A stretch of 64,000 nt of DNA from Unio delphinus (Eukaryota > Mollusca > Bivalvia > Unionida > Unionidae): assembly GCA_029339505.1 (NCBI GenBank), contig JAQISU010000171.1:446501-510500 (forward strand). The letters run 5' to 3'. Numbering within the stretch: position 1 is the stretch's first letter; each line of letters begins with the position of its first letter. The notes under the pieces were generated by a model. It did not search any database and was not told the origin of the DNA. It was given only the letters and a program-made list of their open reading frames with translations. Below, piece by piece: positions 1 through 9,400 of this stretch. A program made the translations under genes and the position numbers.

Positions 1-2085
1 ACATCGTTAATTGTCAGTGAAGCGATTATTTGTTATAACGCTCAGAAAGATGTTTGGTTACCAAAACCCGATCTCGAAAAAATAATTAACGAACAACGAA
101 AACAATTTCTAGATGGAAATTCGAAGAATTTCAGCGAGGAACAAATCATAGATTGGTCTAAGAAATTATTCGAAGGTAGTAATAGAGAGGCTAAAGATCT
201 CGGACGAAAAATAATCGGTAAATTCACTCAAGGTGGAAGATTTGATAATGCAAAATACTCTTCGAGATTAATCATAGACGATGAAGAATACAATTTCATA
301 ATATCTGATTTAATAAAGAAAGGGAAATTTGTAACCCGTAAGAACGCTTTTCTATCAGGGGAATTAGATGAGGAAGCTTACAAATCTACGAGCGGAACTA
401 ATAATGTTTGGGTAGATGATATCCTTCGAAATGGTAAGAAATTAGGTACGGTTGTTACCTACTGTGATGGAAAAAGTTGTCAATACACACAATTGAGAAG
501 TTCTTTGCTAGCCTATTCTTGTATTAATCTATTCTCGATGATAAATAGATTTCCTAATACCGCGGTTAGAGTAGCTACTGATTCGATGTATATCCATGAA
601 AAATATAAATCAGATGTAGCTAAATTCACAGATCCTAAGGAAGCGTGGGGGAATTGGAGGTTTAAAAAAGAAACACTACATGAGTATTGTAAATCCGCAG
701 ACGTTGCTATGGATGATAAATACTTGAAAAGTAACCATAATATCTCAGAGATTCAATCAGAATTTTCTACTGCACCGCCCGTATCCGATCCGATTTGTAG
801 ATACAAGACAGTTTATTTAAACGGCTGTGGTGGATCAGGAAAGACAACTCGTGCAATCGAATTATTCCGTAGAAACGCTAGCGTTTCTAACATGATTGTG
901 TTAACACCAACTCACAGACTCGCCAGAGAGATGATAGCGCGGGGGGTAAAAGCCTGTACTTATCACAGCTTCTTTCGATGGAAAGGCGATAATTGGACTC
1001 CTGATCGAATGGGCGATAAATTTATTCCTGATGTAATAATCATTGATGAAGTATGTACTATATCGTTGACAATATTACAGACATTTCTATCATGGTTGTT
1101 GACAAAAAATACAAAAGTCGTCATGTGCGGGGATCACGGCCAACCGCAGCCATTTGTTGGTGGATCTCCACATGAATGGTTAAAAGGATTTGTAGATTAT
1201 TATGAAGAGATTAATACCGACCATAGATCACTTGATGAACAATTACGAGAATTCAAAGCGCTAATTAGATTACAACCGGATAAAATCCAATGTGAAATAG
1301 CGCGTGAAATAATTTCAGAAACTCCCATGAATGATTTTTGGGAAATGTGGAAGCCAAATGATTTAATAATCGCGAGTAGAAAAATAGTCAGAGACGCACT
1401 TCAGATGAAGTTGTTTGCGCTACATAAAGAAAAATTTGCAACACTTCCAGTACCACTCTGTTATAGACCTAAGGATACACGAAAGCAGAATATCGACGTT
1501 GACATTCCTGGACAACAACAAAAGCAGAATTTAGTATTAAATGATATTGTGTTGGTTGATATCAGCGTCGTTAAAGATGCATTAGGTGCTGATAAATCCC
1601 CGTGGACGTTAGGTTATGCAGCAACAATACACTCTTCACAGGGATTGACTATATCCGATACAACTCTTTGGATAGTAGATAATCATATTGAGTGGTCAAA
1701 TTTAGTTTATCTCGCAGTATCCAGAGTACGGCGAATAAACCAACTTCGAAGAATTGTGGTTAATGATAATGACAATACAATAAGTAATATACACACCGAT
1801 GATAATATAATCAGAAAAAAACTCTCTGGTTATAAACAACAGGATAAAAAAAATAAAAGAGAATTTGACATTGATGCTGAATTAATTAAGACACTAAAGC
1901 AACAACAGAACAATCACTGCGCGAGTTGTAATTGTATAATGAGTTGGAATTGGTCGGATAAAGATCCTCGCCAATTCACCGTAGATAGAAAAGATAACAA
2001 TCTCGGTCATGTCAGAAACAATGTGATGTTGACCTGTCTTGAGTGTAATAGACGCCGGGGTGACAGCACCCTGGGTGCTAATTAA
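1..2085 (+). CDS. DNA polymerase B (C-terminal part) fused to SF1 helicase and HNH-like domain
   Basis: The frame is open from base 1, so the protein starts upstream and at least 694 codons are visible. The first ~190 codons look like the end of a family-B polymerase palm, with a motif-C-like RVATDSMYI at 571-597 in which the first Asp of the usual DTDS is Ala. A superfamily-1 helicase follows: Walker A GCGGSGKT at 823-846, Walker B VIIIDE at 1033-1050, a GDHGQPQP motif III at 1129-1152, and YAATIHSSQG (motif V/VI region of UvrD/Pif1/RecD-type enzymes) at 1615-1644. The last ~60 residues hold two CxxC pairs (from 1918 and near 2035) around a DRKDN...HVRNN core, as in HNH/endonuclease-VII-like zinc nucleases. 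The likely role is replication of the element. The 3' end overlaps the convergent integrase gene by 8 bases. No disabling lesion is seen. Confidence 0.88.
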   Translation, partial: TSLIVSEAIICYNAQKDVWLPKPDLEKIINEQRKQFLDGNSKNFSEEQIIDWSKKLFEGSNREAKDLGRKIIGKFTQGGRFDNAKYSSRLIIDDEEYNFIISDLIKKGKFVTRKNAFLSGELDEEAYKSTSGTNNVWVDDILRNGKKLGTVVTYCDGKSCQYTQLRSSLLAYSCINLFSMINRFPNTAVRVATDSMYIHEKYKSDVAKFTDPKEAWGNWRFKKETLHEYCKSADVAMDDKYLKSNHNISEIQSEFSTAPPVSDPICRYKTVYLNGCGGSGKTTRAIELFRRNASVSNMIVLTPTHRLAREMIARGVKACTYHSFFRWKGDNWTPDRMGDKFIPDVIIIDEVCTISLTILQTFLSWLLTKNTKVVMCGDHGQPQPFVGGSPHEWLKGFVDYYEEINTDHRSLDEQLREFKALIRLQPDKIQCEIAREIISETPMNDFWEMWKPNDLIIASRKIVRDALQMKLFALHKEKFATLPVPLCYRPKDTRKQNIDVDIPGQQQKQNLVLNDIVLVDISVVKDALGADKSPWTLGYAATIHSSQGLTISDTTLWIVDNHIEWSNLVYLAVSRVRRINQLRRIVVNDNDNTISNIHTDDNIIRKKLSGYKQQDKKNKREFDIDAELIKTLKQQQNNHCASCNCIMSWNWSDKDPRQFTVDRKDNNLGHVRNNVMLTCLECNRRRGDSTLGAN

Positions 2086-3025
2086 GACCACGCGGTGGTA
2101 ATTGAGTATCCTCAGGAATCACTTGTAATTGTTCGCGTGTAAAACCCCGCTGAGGAGCAGTTGAATCCAGTTTATAGATTGGAGGTCTACCAGTTGATCG
2201 TGTTATGCCGGATATTTTATGCGTAGTGACGCTCCAAATAGGATCAGTAGCTCTTTTTTTACCACCCTCAAGCTCTCCTGGTTCATATAAGTACCTTACA
2301 ATGACATTACTACCAAGAATTGGTTCTTTTTGTGAAATTCCTTGGATTTCCATTTTGATCGACGCCTTCTTAATAGCGTTGACAGGTTTCATATTAATTG
2401 TTCTAGTAATCTCATTATTGATTGCGGTAATCACAGCTGGTAATCTCTTGACCCATTCACGGGATCGTTTATCCTGTATGAATTCTTTTGCGTATTGATA
2501 TCCGAATAACCGCTCAGCAAGGGTTTTATTAAACCGTTCAACAATTGCCTGATCGCGATGTAGCGCAGTGTGTCCTCGTCTGATGGCGACATTATGATGA
2601 TTCATCGTAGATGTAACAACACCTTGAAATTCCTTGCCAGGATCAACTTGTAACAGATTTGGCCAGCGCAGAGGACCTCGTCGATAAATCCTCTCAAATG
2701 CAGAAGCTACTTCAGTAGATGATTTTGTCCTTAACGGTTCTGCTTCTTTGTATCGACTTGCAATATCAACTAACGTTAACGCGTATTTGTAACCGTTGTC
2801 ATGCGGCAGAAATAGTATATCAGCTTGATGAACTTCATTAGGTGTTGTAACATCAAAATGCGAATAGTTAATTTGTTTAGGCGCTGGTAGATAAATTTGC
2901 CATATTGCCTGTTTAGATAACCAGTTTGCCGCTGTAGTTTTTTTCACCTTTGATGCACTAGCTAGTTTATTGATTGCTGCGTAACCTCTCCAGTATCCTC
3001 TCGGAGAATAATAAATAGATTCCAT
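2078..3025 (-). CDS. Retroviral-type DDE integrase (Polinton)
   Basis: This 315-residue protein would insert the element into host DNA. The rve-type catalytic core is clear: D69 (HQADILF), D128 (VDPGKEF) and E163 (AIVERFN), with the last two exactly 35 residues apart as in D,D35E integrases. The N-terminus begins ESIYYSPRGYW, like the YY-P-G-GG start common in Polinton integrases. The C-terminal ~100 residues resemble the SH3-like DNA-binding tail (VYKL-like motif at IYKLDSTAP) and no chromodomain is present, unlike the integrase of element 4. It follows the phospholipase gene on the same strand and overlaps the end of the polymerase-helicase gene by 8 bases. The ATG at 3023-3025 gives full length. 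Confidence 0.95.
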   Translation of the reverse strand: MESIYYSPRGYWRGYAAINKLASASKVKKTTAANWLSKQAIWQIYLPAPKQINYSHFDVTTPNEVHQADILFLPHDNGYKYALTLVDIASRYKEAEPLRTKSSTEVASAFERIYRRGPLRWPNLLQVDPGKEFQGVVTSTMNHHNVAIRRGHTALHRDQAIVERFNKTLAERLFGYQYAKEFIQDKRSREWVKRLPAVITAINNEITRTINMKPVNAIKKASIKMEIQGISQKEPILGSNVIVRYLYEPGELEGGKKRATDPIWSVTTHKISGITRSTGRPPIYKLDSTAPQRGFTREQLQVIPEDTQLPPRGLN

Positions 3026-3043
3026 ATTAAAATGCTAGCATTT

Positions 3044-3379
3044 TCAATTACCAGCACCTAACATCAATTTACCCTTCATAGCAGATTTTACCAACCAAGA
3101 AGCCAATTTTTCTTTGAAGGATTTATCAGGAATAGCATTTAACGCATGAATTAATTTTACATCTGCGAGATGTCTATGTTGAAGATTGCTGCTTTTATAA
3201 GCGACATCATGAGCATGACACGCCTTATCAATAGCGTTTATTGGATATTCGCCGGGTCGGGGCTGATTTTGATCATCAAGTCTGATATCTAATCGTGTTC
3301 CCGGTCCACAGTAGCTATATCCTGGAAGGTGCTTTTCTCCTGGATACTTTGCCCACGGTGTTCCTGGGAGTTTTGTCAA
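3044..3379 (-). CDS. Parvovirus-type phospholipase A2-like protein
   Basis: This 111-residue protein has the minimal secretory/parvoviral PLA2 core: calcium loop YCGPGT at residues 23-28 and catalytic helix D51-K-A-C54-H-A-H57-D58-V-A-Y61, with the His-Asp pair intact. In parvovirus capsids such a domain breaches the endosomal membrane during entry. Similar small domains are known in several Polinton-like viruses, so a structural or entry role is likely but inferred. The start overlaps the end of the upstream zinc-ribbon gene by 4 bases, suggesting expression from a single minus-strand transcript. No signal peptide is visible, which argues against a host secreted venom-type PLA2. Confidence 0.88.
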   Translation of the reverse strand: MTKLPGTPWAKYPGEKHLPGYSYCGPGTRLDIRLDDQNQPRPGEYPINAIDKACHAHDVAYKSSNLQHRHLADVKLIHALNAIPDKSFKEKLASWLVKSAMKGKLMLGAGN

Positions 3380-3558
3380 TTTGGCTGCAATATCACCTCC
3401 TCGTTTTTTTTTAAAGGTTTCGTGGAAGTAAATCTAAATTTTTTCGTACTACATTGTACGCATTTACCAGAAAGCGCTGATCGATTATTTTTCGTTGTAA
3501 TCGTCGTCAAGTCATTTGTGCCAGTACGCGTCCTACACTTCACACAATATAGATCCAT
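3376..3558 (-). CDS. Small zinc-ribbon protein (DUF5679-like)
   Basis: This 60-residue protein begins MDLYCVKCRTRT and has a second CxxC pair (GKCVQCSTKKFRF), giving a four-cysteine zinc ribbon. The YCVKC...A-x2-GxC-x-C-x-TK layout matches the small domain found in many DNA viruses and annotated as DUF5679. Its function is unknown. It is the first gene of the minus-strand trio with PLA2 and integrase, and is divergent from the ATPase at 3577 with only ~18 bases between start codons, so both directions must share a very short promoter. Confidence 0.75.
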   Translation of the reverse strand: MDLYCVKCRTRTGTNDLTTITTKNNRSALSGKCVQCSTKKFRFTSTKPLKKNEEVILQPN

Positions 3559-3576
3559 AATTTATATATAACAGTT

Positions 3577-4239
3577 ATGAATGTAATTGATTATTCAGCT
3601 ACTCGACGACGGGAACCTATTAGACACCATGCAATGTTACCAAATTCTATTCGCGCGATTATCATCGGACCATCTGGAAGTGGTAAAACACAATTGCTAC
3701 TTAATTTGATAACGAGATGGATGAAGTGGGATAAATTATACATGATTGCTCCGAGTGTAGACGATCAACGATGTTATGAAGTATTAAAGGATTTTAATGA
3801 TGCCGCGCAAGAAATTAACGGCGATGGTGTTATTGAGTTTATAACCGATATCGAAGAGGCACCTAGTATTGATGATATTGATGGAAGTATTAACAATTTA
3901 GTCGTATATGATGATATCATGTTAGATAATCAAAAGAATCCTGCTAGAATATTTTCCAGAGGCAGACATAAAAACACCGATGTGATATATATCACTCAAC
4001 GTTACACTCAAATACCAAAAGTGATCAGAGATAACTGCAATATGCTGTGTGTATTTAACGGAGTTGATACTCATACTCTTAGAAATATTTGGCAAACTTG
4101 GTGCGGTGGTGATATGGATCATAATCGATTTAGAAATTTCTTTAGCCACGCTCAGACAATCCCACACGGATTTGTGACGATAAATTTATCAGACCCTCGG
4201 ACAAGATATCGTATCGGACTTGATCAAATATTTAGTTAG
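3577..4239 (+). CDS. Genome-packaging ATPase (FtsK/HerA type)
   Basis: This 220-residue protein has Walker A GPSGSGKT at residues 31-38, a Walker B-like LVVYDDIM around residue 110, and an ITQR sensor-type motif (VIYITQRY), the pattern of Polinton and adintovirus A32-like packaging ATPases. It would drive DNA into preformed capsids. It is intact, starts with ATG directly after a short AT-rich promoter stretch, and is the last gene before the right terminus. Confidence 0.95.
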   Translation: MNVIDYSATRRREPIRHHAMLPNSIRAIIIGPSGSGKTQLLLNLITRWMKWDKLYMIAPSVDDQRCYEVLKDFNDAAQEINGDGVIEFITDIEEAPSIDDIDGSINNLVVYDDIMLDNQKNPARIFSRGRHKNTDVIYITQRYTQIPKVIRDNCNMLCVFNGVDTHTLRNIWQTWCGGDMDHNRFRNFFSHAQTIPHGFVTINLSDPRTRYRIGLDQIFS

Positions 4240-4244
4240 CGCAT

Positions 4245-4485
4245 TAGCAGCCGAGGAGGTGAACGTCAACTAAATGGCGTCTTTTTTTTTACTGCTATTT
4301 TGCTGAATGGAGACTTCTATTAAGCATTTTTGAGGAAGCCTCAGTTTGCTAAATCGACGCCTGTAAAAGCAATTTCAGGAAGCCTCAGTTTGCTAAATTG
4401 ACGCTTGTAAAAGTATTTTCAAGGAAGCCTTAGTTTACTAAATTGACGCCTAGAAAACTTGGTCTGTTCACCTCCTCTGCTGCTA
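4245..4485. repeat. Terminal region of element 1: 20-bp inverted repeats enclosing 45-bp direct repeats
   Basis: The 20 bases at 4245-4264 are repeated in inverted orientation at 4466-4485 with one mismatch. Between them lie three ~45-bp direct repeats, starting near 4333, 4378 and 4423 (core GGAAGCCTCAGTTTGCTAAA). The outer copy ends at the element boundary and is probably the very end of the terminal inverted repeat. The inner inverted copy could form a long hairpin over the terminus. Confidence 0.7.
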
Positions 4486-4490
4486 AAACA

Positions 4491-4995
4491 TAAAAACATG
4501 CTGAAAATAATTGAGATACGAAATAAGTCATCCATGACTTTACGTGAGACATGTGCCTCTCTAATTCTTGGATGGTAACACCAAGTTAAGTTGGGTGGCT
4601 AGATTTGTATATTTGGGTGCCATCAACGTACAATTGATGATCTATGACACTTGAGAGCGGCTGCGTGTAAATAATAGAATGAAGAGAACAGGTCCAATAA
4701 CAGACACATGTGTAACGCCACAACAAAGATCAACTGGGGCGGAATGTATTCCATTTGGAGACATAATTTGTATCATGTTGACTAAGTAGGACTTGAGCCA
4801 CATTAAGGCTGCATTGTGCCAGATACATGCTAGAGACGGTGAAGTAATATATCATGGTCTATTGTCTCAAATGCTGTACAAATCTAGGAGGGTGAGAACT
4901 GTAATATTTCCTCTATCCAACGCTTAGAGAATGTCATTAACTACTTTCAGAACTGCGATAAGGGCAATATGCGTGACGAGATATAATCTTTATAC
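4491..4995 (-). pseudogene. Non-LTR retrotransposon (CR1/L2-like) reverse transcriptase fragment, copy A
   Basis: The minus strand encodes a decayed segment of LINE reverse transcriptase equivalent to the better-preserved stretch in copy B. A short deletion removes the region around the YADD-type active site (near 4625-4640). Element 1 has inserted into the 3' part of this LINE, so its tail is not in this copy. Confidence 0.7.
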
Positions 4996-5455
4996 TTATT
5001 AATCTGTAATATATTTGTTCGTATATATTCTAACTTTTCTAATATCGCAAAGAGAAGACATCATAGGTAAACAACGAGATCATTTTTAACTGATTTACAT
5101 CTCCACGGCAATGGTTATTTCAAATTAATTCCCTTCCCAGCTAGTACATGTCAACATGATAAGGTTACTGAACTTTGTTCAAAAACATGGATTGCTTAGT
5201 ATTAAACTATCGACATTTCCTGCTGACATAAACTGGAAATATTTGTTAAGTCTTGTGACTGATTTGTGGAATATCATAGATATAATAAGATGGTGCATAT
5301 CATTAAAAACTCACCATTGCTGTTTCTCTCTTTGAATAGCCCCTTCTTATTTTCTTTGGCGGTGACACTTGACAAGTAACTTCTTCTGATGGTGACAACA
5401 TTTGAAGTCTACACAGCTGATGCTTTGGTATTGAAGGTTATGATACCTTGCTTAC

Positions 5456-5795
5456 CTTGGTTTGTTTGTCAGTTTCCTCCACACATTGGATAGACGGGAC
5501 ATCATCATCATTGAGTGACTTTCTTTGGTGCCCTACACATATGCTCAACCTCAAATCTATACGTAAAAGGGAAGCCTTCAGGTGTGAAATGAAAGGAGCA
5601 GAGGGCAGAAAACTGAGCCGGACTATCCCAGTTTGCTCTTTTGATTTTTGCAAAGTCTGTCCACCTACGACGAAGCGATTGGTCCTTTGGGAAGAAATGC
5701 ATGGAAAACCTACCAGTATTTGTATTCCCACCATTTGCTGCAACACACTTGACCCCGCTACCTTTGCTTGTACCTCCACGATGTGCTTTTGGCAT
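5456..5795 (-). CDS. THAP-type zinc finger ORF, copy A
   Basis: The 95-residue ORF (5508-5795) has a THAP-like DNA-binding domain: C17, then RFSMHFFPKD, RRRW and NW, and C66-x2-H69-F. The canonical C2CH needs a second cysteine at residue 22; this copy has Gly there, so zinc binding is probably impaired (copy B keeps Cys). Beyond the stop at 5508 another frame stays open to a good splice donor (minus strand AAG|GTAAGC at 5456/5455), so a multi-exon gene or a frameshifted remnant is possible. THAP domains occur in host transcription factors and in P-element-type transposases; no transposase is seen downstream. Confidence 0.7.
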
Positions 5796-5899
5796 GATTG
5801 GGATGATAAAATAACTACTATTGAACGGAAAACGTGCTTTGTTTATGTTTCGATGGAAACGGAAGTAAGGTGTGTGTTCATAATGTGACGTCAGACGAT

Positions 5900-8800
5900 C
5901 TATACACTCCGGAAGTTACCTAGCGATAAAATCGGTCCGATGTGTAATATTTTCAAAAACACACCTGAGCGTATTTCTCACTTATTATAGAAATTTGTTC
6001 CATCGGGTTTGTTTATACCGCTTCCAGACTTTATATTCTATTCAAATAATACTCAATTTGATTTACGTTATCTACACTGGTATGGCACTTTAATGTCCCG
6101 TTGTCCCCAACGTGTACCTATTTGCGTAAGTAATGGAGTGGGGTACTCTACGGACAATGGAAATTCCACATGACAAAAGATCCCAGCAATCTCTGAACAT
6201 GAGAAATTAACATATTTAGGTTACTCTATGGACAAGGGAAAATAAACATGGGGAATGTATAGCAACATGGAATTGAACAAGAGTTAGGGTGATCCCTAAT
6301 CTTAACGTCACGGTACTGTACACTGGTAAACAATGGCAACAATGTTGTAAGAGGCTGACCTTAATCGGGAGAAACCTAGACATAGAGACAGGGATAGATA
6401 CACGGTTGGAGACTTCTACATAAATTGATTTATCGACATAAATCTGTTCAAATAAGAAACAGAAATGCAAAGATCAGGAAATAATTTAGTTCTCTAGATC
6501 ATGAAGTGGACATTTAAAAAGGGACTTGTGGTTTTGCGAATTAAATCCTAAATAATGAATTACAGATACTAGTCTTATTAATTATAGTTAGCAATACTCT
6601 CTTGTGGAATTCCAAATTAAGATGGACGCTGAAAGTGTTGATGCGTCTGTAGTAACACGTAAAGTGTTGATGTGCCAACAGTTTTTTAATGCGATCACAG
6701 TAATATAATTCAAGGTTGAATTCACTACAAGACCTAGTTAATGTCTCTGTCCAAATGTATAACGTTTTATGAGCGTTCAATATTTCCAGAGATAAATCAC
6801 TTGAATAATTTGACGAGATATATTACAGCCCCTAAAATACATTACCGGACGGAAAAAAAACTTCTAGAAACGTCTTATTATTTGCAAGAATAAAATCTAA
6901 ATTATAATTATAAATTATTTTCTCGAATTATAAACAAAAATGTGTAGTAAACAATCAATAGTCCCTGCAATATAAGGGATTGCCAAAGTTCTTTATTTAT
7001 ACTGCCCTGGAATCTATCACAAGTATGGAATGCTTACCTTAATACTGCCCAGGAATCTATTAAAAATGTGGCGGCCAAGCCTAATTCTGCCCTGTAATCT
7101 ATTAAAATGAGGCATCTGAGTCTAATACTGCACTGGAATCAATTAGAAATGTAGCACCATAGCCTTAACACTGCTCTTGAATCTATTAAAATGTGGAAGC
7201 CATGCATTACTAAAGCCCTGTAATCTGTAAAGAAAATGTGCAGCCTAGACTTAAAAATGTCGTGTAATCTATTGAACTTAGATTATCACTCCCATGGAAT
7301 GTATTAAAAATGTGGCAGCCTAGCCTTAATTCTCCCCTGGAATCAATTCAAATTGTGGCGGCCAAACCTAAAACTGCGCTGGAATCTATTACACATCGGA
7401 CTGGCTAGATCAGAAATTTCATGCCTACCGTGGCTTTTATTCATTTTAATATAAACTTGTACAGAGGTGTGGCTATATAGGATCCCGTCCTTCCGTACAC
7501 AAACTTGTTTTAAGTTTTAATTGCTGCAAAACTTCATATATATGACGTCATGACCTAATGATGCTTCATTACGCTTCTTTGCTGTTAACTTAATTAAGTC
7601 TTTCTCAAAGAAACGATTTCAGTTTGATCAAGTAATGGACGTCAGTACTGAAAAGACCCAGAAAGTAAGAAAGAGAATCAGAAACAGTGAGAAAACCCCG
7701 ATAAGTAACTAGATGTACTTTAAATTAATTTTATAAAGATATATTCTACCAGAGGAAATGACCCAGTTTAAAGTCGCCTAGACATTACTGAATCAAAAAA
7801 ATTTAGGCGTGCTGGTTAGGTACAACATTTATCATCATAATTGTCATAGGAGCTTAAGGCATCAGGTACGTGCTCTTCCGTTATAAGAAAGTATTCTTAC
7901 TCCCTCTTCCTTGTCCTCTTTGTCCCTGGTCTTTCTCCAAAATCCTTCTCGTCCTCCTCCTTCTCCTTTTCCTCCTCCTCTACTTTTGTCCCCACGACTA
8001 CTATTTTTTTTACTTCTACTGTCTCGGCTGCACACTCAATTTTGACTCCAACTCTTAAAGCTGAGTTCTAAAAAATCATTTTAGTAGTTTTAAATGAATC
8101 TTGTCAAATTTTTTAAATATAGTATTAAGGAGAGAAAAAATGGCATTTACACTAAAATTTAAAAACAAAAACAAAAACATGCAAGAGCTCTAGTTTTTTT
8201 TTGATATTTCCTTTTAATTTTAAGATGATAAGTCTGACCTAGAAGATTCAAAATTACATACGTTTCTAACCAAATTAAATCACTCGAACACTTATTTTAT
8301 TACAACAAAGAGCAGTTACTATGAATTTGGTATAATGTGATCATTGGGTTTTGATTCTGATAATACAACCCATTTCTCTCATTTTCTTTTCGTATATGTT
8401 TTCGGATATGTATGCACCCATATGCATATTTATGTGTGTATAGTTAAATGTGTATGTATCCTTATATTAATGTTTGTGTATGCGTATATGAATGTATATA
8501 AATTGTTTTGGCATGCTCTCATAATCATATTTGTAGAAATGGTAATATTTACATTATTATCATTATGTTATCTTGGAATTATTAATGCATAATATATTTT
8601 TGTATTCATCAGTTTCTATCTTATTTACTACCTTCCTTTCTTAATATTTCCTTGTCTGTCCTATGCTTTAAATTGAATATTTGTATAGCAGTATTTATCT
8701 CTGTCAATATAGTCTATTTAAGACAGAAAAAAAAAGAAAGAGAATATAAAATAATTCATTGATATGCTATGTAAATATATAAATTGCTCCATTCTTAACA

Positions 8801-9000
8801 CTGATTGGGATATATCGTTTGTCAATAGCAGCAGTCTCTATTTTTTTTTTACTAATTCTGATTATTTACTATATAACAAATATTTAACCTTCAGATGCTC
8901 TAACAACCGTGATATGTCAAAGTCACTATCAAAATTTAATCTTAATTTATTCATTTGTTTAGGACAATTAGTAAAGTTTTTTTTGGGTGGTTTCTTGACG
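5900..9000. other. Non-coding part of copy A with degenerate ~42-bp repeats and CT-rich tract
   Basis: No convincing gene is present. At about 7000-7400 a degenerate ~42-bp motif (core CCTGGAATCTATTAAAAATG) recurs about nine times. A CT-rich tract runs 7890-7990. Short ORFs here are preserved in copy B only because the DNA is a recent duplicate; they lack recognisable domains. The same region of copy B is 14840-17945. Confidence 0.6.
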
Positions 9001-9006
9001 ACCTAA

Positions 9007-9400
9007 TTTAGGGTTAGGGTTAGTTAGGGTTAATTGGTAACAGGAACACTTGTATACTGTGTAATTAATTACTCGAACGCATGTATACTGTGTATTTAGC
9101 AACTCAGACACTTGTATCTAATATTATTAATTGCTGGATCTCTTGTATATTGTGTAATTAGCAATTCTAACACTTGTATTCTGTACAATTAGCTACTCGA
9201 ACACTTGTATACTGTGTAATTAGCAATTCAATCACTTGTATCGAATGTAATTAATTTGCTGGAACATTTGCATACTTTGTAATTAGCAATTCTAACACTT
9301 GTATTCTGCGTAAAAAGCAACTCGAACACTTGTATACTGTGTAATTAGCAACCCGAACAATTGTTTACTTTGTTATTAATTGCTTGAACGATTGGGCAAT
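9007..9400. repeat. TTAGGG-like start and ~29-bp minisatellite, copy A
   Basis: TTAGGGTTAGGG followed by TTAGGGTT at 9007-9030 is an interstitial telomere-like stretch. A degenerate ~29-bp repeat (core ACACTTGTATACTGTGTAAT) follows, with about 13 copies. The copy B counterpart is 17950-18345. Confidence 0.7.

Larger units (their letters stand above)
1..4484. mobile_element. Polinton/Maverick-like virus-derived element 1 (right part)
   Basis: Five adjacent genes typical of Polinton-like elements lie here: polymerase-helicase fusion (+), integrase, phospholipase A2 and zinc ribbon (all -), and packaging ATPase (+). The right end is placed at 4484. After that base the sequence matches two other copies of the host repeat (from 13428 and from 22318) that have no insertion. 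The terminal sequence reads CT-3', meaning AG-5' on the other strand, as expected for Polintons, and the following six bases (aaaaca) are the candidate target-site duplication. The left end, and the expected capsid genes, lie outside the window. The reading frames seen are open, so this copy looks younger than element 3. Confidence 0.9.

Noticed and set aside
5448..5888. 146-codon plus-strand ORF
   Set aside because: It is the antisense shadow of the THAP ORF and lacks any recognisable domain.
7870..9006. Short plus-strand ORFs of 60-82 codons, repeated in copy B
   Set aside because: Their conservation follows from the recent DNA duplication; composition is low-complexity or AT-driven and no domain is seen.
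9007..9030. True telomere end
   Set aside because: The TTAGGG tract is short, internal and present identically in both duplicated units.
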